Positions 58,476 to 64,000 of a DNA stretch of 64,000 nt are shown here, piece after piece (the stretch's first letter is position 1; every line of letters begins with the position of its first letter). The stretch is taken from contig NZ_JACHMQ010000001.1 of NCBI RefSeq assembly GCF_014208105.1, positions 3,410,001 to 3,474,000 on the forward strand, given 5' to 3'. The DNA is from Actinomadura coerulea. Its GTDB lineage: Bacteria; Actinomycetota; Actinomycetes; Streptosporangiales; Streptosporangiaceae. The notes below the pieces were generated by a model. That model saw only the letters and a list, made by a program, of their open reading frames with translations. It ran no database searches and was not told the DNA's origin. The translations under genes were made by a program, and so were the position numbers.

Positions 58476-59219
58476 TCAGTTCCCCGGTATGGGTGTGGCG
58501 CGTTCCCAGACGCGTTCGAAGCTCTCTATGTAGGTGTTGACCAGGTCTCCGCCGGCTATGCGGCGTAGGTGCCAGACGGGGGCGTGGGGGCCGGTGACGC
58601 CGTAGACGTGGGTGTTGACGAGGAGCTGGTCATCAGCGCGGTAGATGGAGTTGTAGAGGACCGTGCGGTGGAAGCGGAACTCGACGCCGTCTTGCCTGCG
58701 AAGGTTCTTGTAGAGGACTAGGGCGTTGCGGATCTTTGCGGCCTGGGCGTCGCCTACGCCCTCGTCATCGCCTCGTTCGGCTACCTGTGGGCTGTCCGGG
58801 TCGCCCAGGAGGATGCGGACGCGGACGCCAGCCGCGGCCTTCTCGGCGAACGTGCGTTGGATGCCGGAATCTTCGGAGAGGAAGAGGCCGGAGTAGACCA
58901 GGACGCCGATCTCTTCCTTGGCGGTGGCGAAGAGACGTCCCCATGCGTCCCTCGGGACGGATGTCCGGTGCGGGTAGATCGTCACAAGTTCGCTGCTGGA
59001 CGCTGCGGTGACCTGCTCATTAGAGAGGGCGTCCGGCCACAGGAAAGTCTCGTCCACGCCCAATCGCGAAGCTACTGCGTAGCGATGCCGGCGGTAGGGG
59101 GTGCGGTCCTTGGTGATCCACCGTTCTACCGTTTTCGGGTCCACGTCGAGGGACTCGGCGAGCGTGGCGATAGTGAGGCCTTGCTCTAGTAGAGCGGCGC
59201 GTAGGCGTTCGTTCGGCAT
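58476..59219 (-). CDS. XRE regulator with C-terminal PLD-like/DUF5919-type domain (copy 2)
   Basis: 247 aa. The HTH is LTIATLAESLDVDPKTVERWITKDRTPYRRHRYAVASRLGVDETFLW. The C-terminal domain has TIYPHRTSVPRDAWGRLFATAKEEIGVLVYSGLFLSEDSGIQRTFAEKAAAGVRVRILLGDPDSPQVAERGDDEGVGDAQAAKIRNALVLYKNL. It is co-linear with the protein at 53258 over its whole length. It leads the two-gene unit with the NUDIX gene. GACGTC sites lie upstream at 59239 and 59269. Confidence 0.88.
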   Translation of the reverse strand: MPNERLRAALLEQGLTIATLAESLDVDPKTVERWITKDRTPYRRHRYAVASRLGVDETFLWPDALSNEQVTAASSSELVTIYPHRTSVPRDAWGRLFATAKEEIGVLVYSGLFLSEDSGIQRTFAEKAAAGVRVRILLGDPDSPQVAERGDDEGVGDAQAAKIRNALVLYKNLRRQDGVEFRFHRTVLYNSIYRADDQLLVNTHVYGVTGPHAPVWHLRRIAGGDLVNTYIESFERVWERATPIPGN

Positions 59220-59236
59220 GCACCCGTCCGGATTCC

Positions 59237-59274
59237 GGGACGTCCTAGGACGCGGTCAAGCCTATGAGGACGTC
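59237..59274. promoter_or_regulatory. GACGTC sites upstream of xre copy 2
   Basis: GGGACGTCCTAGGACG (59237-59252) contains the palindrome GGACGTCC and resembles the tandem operator at 54041; a second GAGGACGTCA follows at 59266-59275. These lie 18 to 55 bases before the xre copy 2 start, in the divergent region toward the tra operon. Confidence 0.45.
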
Positions 59275-59396
59275 ATGAACACGTCCAGTCATGTAGTGAT
59301 CTCGTCCCGCAGGTCAGGCGCACTCTCTTTCTCGTAGACACCGACCGCCCGGACCGTCCCCGCCGGATACGGGCCTTACGAGAGGAGTGGTCAAAG

Positions 59397-59606
59397 ATGA
59401 TCCTCGTTCTGGCAGCGATCCTCGCCGTCTTCCTCGCTGGCTCCACCTGCGGAATCTTCGCGATGCTCGTCATCGGCATCCACGCCGAAGAGCGCCGGAC
59501 CGCGCGAGGGCTCGCCGAGACGTCCCGCGTCGGTACCGCCTCCAGGCGTGTGCTCAGCACCCAGTCATGCGACGACGCGCCGACCCGCGTACCGGCGGGG
59601 CGGTGA
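59397..59606 (+). CDS. Small membrane protein, 69 aa
   Basis: ILVLAAILAVFLAGSTCGIFAMLVIGIHAEERRTARGLAETS: one membrane helix and a short charged tail. Its stop overlaps the next start (GTGA). It is the first gene of the tra operon. Confidence 0.6.
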   Translation: MILVLAAILAVFLAGSTCGIFAMLVIGIHAEERRTARGLAETSRVGTASRRVLSTQSCDDAPTRVPAGR

Positions 59607-59755
59607 ACATGCGGATGCCTCGCGCCATCACCGGTCACACGTGCCCCTGCGGCGCACGCGTCGAGCCCGGTAGCCGGAGGTGCCGCAAGTGCCGCGCTCG
59701 CGCCCGGTGGCTCCGGCGCGGGCGCGGCCCGCACTACCCGGTCACGTGGCTGTGA
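59603..59755 (+). CDS. Small zinc-ribbon-like protein, 50 aa
   Basis: The GTG at 59603 overlaps the previous stop; ATG 59609 is an alternative. TCPCGARVEPGSRRCRKCRARARWLRRGRG has CxC and CxxC, four cysteines as in a zinc ribbon, then a very basic tail that may bind DNA. It ends 12 bases before the next gene. Confidence 0.6.
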   Translation: MNMRMPRAITGHTCPCGARVEPGSRRCRKCRARARWLRRGRGPHYPVTWL

Positions 59756-59767
59756 GGAGGTGCGTCA

Positions 59768-59956
59768 GTGAACGTCTCTGTTCCCTTGGTGGCGATCCTC
59801 GGCGCCGTGGTGTGGGTCGCGTGGCGGTACATGGGACTTCGCGGTTGGCACATCGCGGTGTGCCTGCTGTTCGGGTTCTTCCTCGCCGCGACCAGTGCCG
59901 CGCCGGAAATCCGCCGGCTGGTGGCCGTTCTCGTCCGGTCCCTTTCTCAGCACTGA
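59768..59956 (+). CDS. Small two-helix membrane protein, 62 aa
   Basis: GTG start. Hydrophobic segments VSVPLVAILGAVVWVAWRYM and WHIAVCLLFGFFLAATSAAP, then a short tail. Small membrane proteins just upstream of traB are usual in AICEs and may help DNA spread. Confidence 0.65.
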   Translation: MNVSVPLVAILGAVVWVAWRYMGLRGWHIAVCLLFGFFLAATSAAPEIRRLVAVLVRSLSQH

Positions 59957-59985
59957 CGTCCCCTACCGAAGGGAGGGATGCCTTG

Positions 59986-60330
59986 GTGCCTGATACACCG
60001 CCGCATGTCCAAGTCAACGTTCAAGAGGTGCGAACGCGGAGCCTCGCCGCGCGTGAGATCCTCTCCAGCCTTTCCGACGCGATGCCGTCCATCGAGGATC
60101 TGTGGGCACGGCTCTACGCCGCGCTCGCCGATGTTCCCCAACTCCTCTCCGAGATCTCCCGGCTCTCGTCCCTGCTCGCGAAAGTCCGGCGCGACCGCGC
60201 GAATCTGGCGGCTGCGGGGCGAGCCACTCTCCGAGCCGACCGCGACGGCGAACCGGATCCGCTGTACTACCTGCGCGATGAACTACGCGCGCAAGGCCAC
60301 CTTCCCCCGGAATCCTGGGGGCGCCCATGA
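59986..60330 (+). CDS. Coiled-coil protein upstream of traB
   Basis: 114 aa, GTG with GGGAGGG 8 bases before it. IEDLWARLYAALADVPQLLSEISRLSSLLAKVRRDRANLAAAGRATLRA is a probable coiled coil, followed by DPLYYLRDELRAQGHLPPESWG. It overlaps traB by 4 bases and so is translated with it. Its function is unknown. Confidence 0.7.
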   Translation: MPDTPPHVQVNVQEVRTRSLAAREILSSLSDAMPSIEDLWARLYAALADVPQLLSEISRLSSLLAKVRRDRANLAAAGRATLRADRDGEPDPLYYLRDELRAQGHLPPESWGRP

Positions 60331-62117
60331 GCCGGACGCGTCAGATGCGGCGGCATGCGCAGAAGATGCGGCGCAATGGGTTGCAGCCCATGGTGATCAT
60401 CGACCGTGACGACCAGTTCCCTGACGTGGCCGCCGTGCTCCTCGCGCGGGCCCTGTGGCGGTATCGGTCTGAACTGGGGCCCGTCTACCTGGTGGCTGCG
60501 CTCGCCGTAGGGGGCGCGGTCCTGCATCTCGCGCATCCGGAGTGGTGGCCGTGGCTGTGCGCCCTTGCTGGCCTGGCTGCGTGGGGCCTTGCTGTGTTCG
60601 GCGAGAGACTGGGGCTCTCGCCGCGAATCGAGCGGCTGTATGCCGCTGGCGTCGTGATGGGCGCGGGTGGCTGGCTGTCTGCGGCTACTGCACTCGGGCC
60701 CACGGTCCCGCCGCTTCCTGTGATGCTCGTCGGAGGCGCAATCGCGCTCGCCGCGCCATGGTGGGCCCACCGGAGACGACGGGCCAGAGTCCGAGTCGAT
60801 CGGCAGATAGCCGCGTGGCCGGAGATCGCGCGGGACGTCGGCCTCGCTGGCTCGCGCGCGCAATCCGCGGTGGTGGACGTGTGGGGATGGCGCGCACGGT
60901 TCGCCCTGGCACGCGGCCAGACGATCCAGGACGTCATCGCCAAGGTTCCGGCTATCGAGTCGGCGCTTGGGACGTTCCGGGGCGCTGTGCGCGTCGCACC
61001 GACGCGCGACGGCAAGGCCAACCGGTTCGAGTTGCGGGTGCTCGACAGGGACCCGCACGCCGATGCGATCCCGTGGCCGGGACCGTCCGTCTCCTCCATT
61101 ACCGAACCGATCGACCTCGGCCCGTTCGAGGACGCGACCGGCGCGCGTGTGCTGCTGCTGCGACGACACGGCCTCTTCGGGGGCGTGGCCGGCTCCGGGA
61201 AGAGCGGCGGCATCAACGTCCTGATGGGCAACCTCAGCGCATGCCGAGACGTCGTTATCTGGGCCGTCGATCTCAAGCGCGGGATGGAGCTACAGCCGTG
61301 GGCGTCCTGCATTGATCGACTCGCCACCACACCGGAACAAGCCCGCGCCATGCTGCGCGACGCCGTCACCGTCCTGGAAGCACGTGCCGAATGGCTCACG
61401 GCCAACGGGAGCCGCGTGTGGGATCCAACGCCAGAGCATCCCGCGCTCGTCATCATCGTGGACGAGTACGCCGAACTCGCCGACGACGCTCCCGACGCCG
61501 CAAGCGACACCGACTCAATCGCGCGACGGGGGCGCGCCGTCGCTGTAACCCTCATTGCGGCGACCCAGCGGCCCACGCAGAAAGCCATGGGCAAGGGTGC
61601 CGTCCGGTCACAGATGGACGTCCGCGTGAGCTTCCGCGTCCGTGAAAGGAAGGACGCCGATCTCATCCTCGGGCAAGGGATGCTCAGCGCCGGATGGCAC
61701 GCCCACACCCTCAACGCCCCCGGCAAGTTCCTGCTCTCGGCACCCGAACACGACACACCTCGGCGAGGCCGCGCCTACCTGCTCACCGATGCCACCGTGG
61801 CCGAGACAGCAGAGCGGCACGCGTCCATCCGTCCAACGCTGGACGAGGTATCTCTACGCGCGCTGGACGAGGCACTCATGGCGCCCGTCTCCGAGCCGTC
61901 CGCCCTCATAGCGCCGTCCCGCGAAGACCGCGCCGAGTCAGCGTTGAGGGAAGCCCTGGACGGCGCGCCAGAGGAGGGCCTCCCGATCGCTCATCTCCTG
62001 ATGCTTACCCAACTGAGCCGTCCCACCCTCTACCGGCGCCTCGCCGAACTGGTGAAGGCCGGCCACGCCGTCCAGGTCGGACGAGGCCGCTACAAGGCGC
62101 CCGATCACACCCGGTAA
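60327..62117 (+). CDS. traB: FtsK/SpoIIIE-type conjugative DNA translocase (TraB/TraSA)
   Basis: 596 aa. Four N-terminal membrane helices (about 51-67, 74-91, 104-122, 128-147) precede the ATPase domain, with Walker A GGVAGSGKSGG (K292), Walker B ALVIIVDEYAEL (D379, E380) and IAATQRPTQKAMG. A C-terminal winged helix (AHLLMLTQLSRPTLYRRLAELVKAGHAVQVGRGRY) should bind the clt repeats of the element, as the FtsK-gamma-like domain of TraB does in pSVH1. It moves double-stranded DNA from donor to recipient mycelium; a single protein of this kind is enough for actinomycete transfer. Confidence 0.95.
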   Translation: MSRTRQMRRHAQKMRRNGLQPMVIIDRDDQFPDVAAVLLARALWRYRSELGPVYLVAALAVGGAVLHLAHPEWWPWLCALAGLAAWGLAVFGERLGLSPRIERLYAAGVVMGAGGWLSAATALGPTVPPLPVMLVGGAIALAAPWWAHRRRRARVRVDRQIAAWPEIARDVGLAGSRAQSAVVDVWGWRARFALARGQTIQDVIAKVPAIESALGTFRGAVRVAPTRDGKANRFELRVLDRDPHADAIPWPGPSVSSITEPIDLGPFEDATGARVLLLRRHGLFGGVAGSGKSGGINVLMGNLSACRDVVIWAVDLKRGMELQPWASCIDRLATTPEQARAMLRDAVTVLEARAEWLTANGSRVWDPTPEHPALVIIVDEYAELADDAPDAASDTDSIARRGRAVAVTLIAATQRPTQKAMGKGAVRSQMDVRVSFRVRERKDADLILGQGMLSAGWHAHTLNAPGKFLLSAPEHDTPRRGRAYLLTDATVAETAERHASIRPTLDEVSLRALDEALMAPVSEPSALIAPSREDRAESALREALDGAPEEGLPIAHLLMLTQLSRPTLYRRLAELVKAGHAVQVGRGRYKAPDHTR

Positions 62118-62119
62118 TC

Positions 62120-62193
62120 GTCTCAACGTCTCGTCTCGCGCGCGCGTCTGCACGTATGGGCGGCTGAGACGTCCATGAGACGAGACGAGAGAC
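62120..62193. repeat. GTCTC/GAGAC repeat cluster, candidate clt or origin
   Basis: Between traB and xis, GTCTC occurs at 62120-62124, 62128-62132 and 62133-62137, and its complement GAGAC at 62166-62170, 62177-62181, 62182-62186 and 62189-62193. It forms a large imperfect inverted array centred near 62157. It is the position of clt and often of rep/ori in AICEs. The sequence GACGTC (62168-62173) is inside it. Confidence 0.6.
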
Positions 62194-62281
62194 GAGCACC
62201 CACCGTAACCGAGGAGATGATCCCCACCCACATCCGCGCACGGCCCCGGGACGAAGCCCGGGTGAGAGGAGGTGGTGTCCC

Positions 62282-62470
62282 CTGCAGGCGTACACCGTCG
62301 AGCAAGTGGCCGAGATCCTCAGCATCGGCCGGGACAAGGTCTACTTCCTGATCCGCACCGGCCAACTCCGCAGCATCAAGATCGGCAAGCTGCGCCGCAT
62401 CACTGACCGGCACCTCGTCGAGTTCGTCACCTCCCTGGAAGAGGCCTCCCTCGAAGAGGCCAAGCGCTGA
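62282..62470 (+). CDS. xis: Excisionase/MerR-type helix-turn-helix protein
   Basis: 62 aa. (L)QAYTVEQVAEILSIGRDKVYFLIRTGQLRSIKIGKLRRITDRHLVEFVTSLEE is the typical excisionase-family DNA-binding domain. No ATG/GTG/TTG is in frame before the conserved start; CTG at 62282, 9 bases after GGAGG, is the best candidate and would be a rare start codon. It lies before int, the usual AICE order, and should steer the integrase to excision. Confidence 0.85.
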   Translation: MQAYTVEQVAEILSIGRDKVYFLIRTGQLRSIKIGKLRRITDRHLVEFVTSLEEASLEEAKR

Positions 62471-62524
62471 CACCCGGACGGGAGGCCCGTCCGGACCTCG
62501 CCCCCAGAACGGGCCATCCCAACC

Positions 62525-62545
62525 TAGGGACGTCTTGGGACGTCT
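62525..62545. promoter_or_regulatory. Two operator-like repeats at the integrase promoter
   Basis: TAGGGACGTC (62525-62534) and TGGGACGTCT (62536-62545) are direct repeats 11 bases apart. The first is the exact reverse complement of GACGTCCCTA at 54041 and 54051. They lie about 50 bases before the int start and probably bind the same XRE-type regulator. Confidence 0.65.
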
Positions 62546-62591
62546 TAAGTTATGGTCGGTGGTGACCTCGACCGATACGAGGAGGGATCCG

Positions 62592-63737
62592 TTGGCAAAG
62601 ATCCTGGTCGGCAAGTACGAGGGGTCGATCTACGAGGAGGGCGACGGATACACCGGCGCCATCTCGCTCGGCTTCGGCCCGGACGGCAAGCGCCGCAGAC
62701 TCAAGAGGAAGGGGCGGACGAAGGCACAGGTCAAAGAGAAGCTCATCAAGGCCGTCGAAGACCTTGAGAAGGGCATCCGGGAAGAACGGAACCACACCGT
62801 AGAAAAGGCCGTGAACGCACTCCTCGTCCATCTCGCGAAGCAAGGCAAGAGCGAGGCGACCCTAGAAACCTATCGCGGTCTCGCCGATCACCACATCATC
62901 GGCAGACTCGGGAAGATCAAGCTCACCGATCTCACGGCTGACGACGTTGAGGCGTGGCTGGACGAGTGCGCCGAGAACATGACCACGCAAACCCTCAAGA
63001 TCGTCCATGGTCTCCTGCGTCGCGCGATACGGCTCGCCGAACGCCGTGACAAGGTCGGGCGGAACGTGGCGCTACTGGTGGACACACCCCAGGGCAGGCG
63101 GCCCGCCAGGCGGTCACGGTCGCTGTCCCTCGACCAGGCCACCAGGCTGCTCAAGACAGCACAGGAGCCGGAGCACCGCCTTGGCGCCTACGTGGTCCTC
63201 GCAATCGTCTCGGGCCTCCGCACTGAAGAACTCCGCGCGCTCACCTGGGCGGACGTGGATCTCAAAGAGAAGGTCGTCTACGTCCTCCGCTCCGACCGGG
63301 ACGGAGGCGACACGAAGACCAAGCGGAGCCGTCGGGGCATCGCCGTGGCGGATATCGCAGTTGAAGCGCTCACCGCCCTCCGCAAGCGCCAAGCCGCCGA
63401 GAAGCTACAAGCCGGCGACCTCTGGCAAGGCCACAACCTCGTCTTCTGCAAGGAGGACGGACGCCCCTACACGAGTGATGACGTCCTACGCCGGTTCCAA
63501 CGCATCACGCAAGCGGCTGGCATCGGTGCCACGTGGGTGCCACGCGAGTTGCGGCACACGTTCGTGTCCATCATGAGCGACCAGGGCGTAGCCCTGGAGA
63601 AGATCAGCGACCTCGTCGGGCACTCCGACACCCGCACCACGCAGACCGTCTACCGGCACGAACTGCGCCCCGTCATCACCACGGGCGCCGAGCACATGAA
63701 CACCATCTTCAAGGACGAGAAGTCCAGGTCAGCCTGA
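62592..63737 (+). CDS. int: Site-specific tyrosine integrase (AICE type)
   Basis: 381 aa from TTG 62592, with GGAGGG 5 bases before it. An N-terminal AP2-like arm-binding region (YTGAISLGFGPDGKRRRLKRKGRTKAQVKEKL, residues ~20-52) is followed by a SAM-like core-binding domain and the catalytic domain: R210 (SGLRTEELRALTW), R321 (VPRELRHTF), H344 (LVGHSDTRTT) and Y354 (TVYRHELRP). The His of HxxR is Arg, as in many AICE integrases. It lies 73 bases from attR and catalyses insertion at AACCCGCATTAG. Confidence 0.95.
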   Translation: MAKILVGKYEGSIYEEGDGYTGAISLGFGPDGKRRRLKRKGRTKAQVKEKLIKAVEDLEKGIREERNHTVEKAVNALLVHLAKQGKSEATLETYRGLADHHIIGRLGKIKLTDLTADDVEAWLDECAENMTTQTLKIVHGLLRRAIRLAERRDKVGRNVALLVDTPQGRRPARRSRSLSLDQATRLLKTAQEPEHRLGAYVVLAIVSGLRTEELRALTWADVDLKEKVVYVLRSDRDGGDTKTKRSRRGIAVADIAVEALTALRKRQAAEKLQAGDLWQGHNLVFCKEDGRPYTSDDVLRRFQRITQAAGIGATWVPRELRHTFVSIMSDQGVALEKISDLVGHSDTRTTQTVYRHELRPVITTGAEHMNTIFKDEKSRSA

Positions 63738-63810
63738 CGAGTGGCTCCCCCACCGACTCCCCCTGACGACGTCCGACCTGCTGAGCAGGCAAAACGCAAG
63801 ATCGAGACGG

Positions 63811-63822
63811 AACCCGCATTAG
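63811..63822. other. attR of integrative element
   Basis: AACCCGCATTAG, identical to 50525-50536, 73 bases after the int stop. On the minus strand the core contains the TAA (63821-63819) that would end the flanking gene. This side gives the original chromosomal right flank. Confidence 0.75.
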
Positions 63823-64000
63823 TCGCTGGTTTCGGCGCCGAGGGCTGGAGCGGTGTGGGTTCGGGCGTTGGCGGACCAGTGGGGGCGTTCCACCGGTCGG
63901 CGATGGCCGCGGCCTGGGCGAAGCGGGCGGCGGCCTCGTCGTCGCGGCCGAGGAGGAAGGCGAGTTCGCCGAGCGTGTGGGCGACCGGACGCAGGGCCAG
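63819..64000 (-). pseudogene. 3' end of regulator/ATPase-like gene, apparently frameshifted
   Basis: Reading leftwards from the window edge: LALRPVAHTLGELAFLLGRDDEAAARFAQAAAIADRWNAP, a TPR-like end as in LuxR/AfsR-type ATP-binding regulators. The frame then runs on past the att core. One extra C in the run of five (about 63874-63878) would instead give HWSANARTHTAPALGAETSD and stop at TAA in the att core. The family look of that ending favours a real frameshift or a sequencing indel. Most of the gene lies beyond the window. Confidence 0.5.

Larger units (their letters stand above)
50525..63822. mobile_element. Actinomycete integrative and conjugative element (pSAM2/AICE type), 13.3 kb
   Basis: The 12-bp direct repeat AACCCGCATTAG bounds a block holding DUF2637 protein, XRE regulators, a NUDIX hydrolase, GntR, HD, small membrane proteins, a TraB/FtsK translocase, an excisionase and an integrase near the right end. 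That is the AICE gene set and order. No RepSA-like, RepAM-like or Prim-Pol replication gene was seen. Two AT-richer stretches (about 51720-53090 and 55690-58480) are cargo. The site is the 3' end of a protein-coding gene, not a tRNA gene as in most AICEs. Confidence 0.85.

Overview
The window is about 64 kb of high-GC actinobacterial DNA. The gene content points to the Streptosporangiales, for example an Actinomadura-like organism: two DUF574-type SAM methyltransferases, an ECF41-type sigma factor with its SDR neighbour, coproporphyrin-branch heme genes (hemQ, hemG/cgoX, hemE), a DUF3000-RNase D pair, an IdeR/DtxR iron box, and many GTG/TTG starts. The genus is an inference; no rRNA or tRNA gene was seen to settle it.

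Layout. (1) 1-3888: the right-hand end of a mobile element whose left part lies outside the window. It carries the C-terminal part of a TPR/Sel1-like repeat protein and a tyrosine integrase. It abuts the last 126 codons of an aidB-like acyl-CoA dehydrogenase gene (3889-4266), so aidB looks like the target. (2) 4314-50464: ordinary chromosome. In order it holds a membrane methyltransferase, an Imm49-like protein, a Ser/Thr kinase fused to a WD40 propeller, a serine hydrolase, sigma factors, a TetR/Ohr peroxide-response pair, glgX, a stand-alone ATP-dependent DNA ligase and a LigD-type polymerase, phoD, a HelD-like protein, leuA with a divergent GntR regulator, an S15 Xaa-Pro peptidase, msrB, heme genes, rnd, an FTR1 iron permease behind an iron box, and a four-gene lipoprotein/adaptor/ABC operon. 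(3) 50525-63822: a 13.3-kb integrative and conjugative element of the actinomycete (AICE/pSAM2) type, bounded by a 12-bp direct repeat (AACCCGCATTAG). (4) 63819-64000: the 3' end of a flanking regulator/ATPase-like gene, apparently frameshifted, whose stop codon lies in the att core.

The 50.5-63.8 kb element is the most interesting region. Its backbone is a DUF2637 membrane protein, two paralogous XRE regulators with the same C-terminal domain (one one base away from a NUDIX gene, as in pSAM2-like immunity modules), a tandem double-GntR regulator, an HD-domain protein, a string of small membrane and zinc proteins leading into an FtsK/TraB-type translocase, a MerR-like excisionase and a tyrosine integrase. 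No replication initiator gene is visible. A GTCTC/GAGAC repeat cluster lies just after traB. The same GACGTCCCTA operator-like sequence lies at one XRE promoter and, inverted, at the integrase promoter, which suggests one switch for both. Two AT-richer cargo genes, a 429-aa protein and a 635-aa protein with a C-terminal HEPN-like R-x4-H motif, have foreign composition and are candidates for undescribed defence or conflict functions. This rests on context and motifs only.
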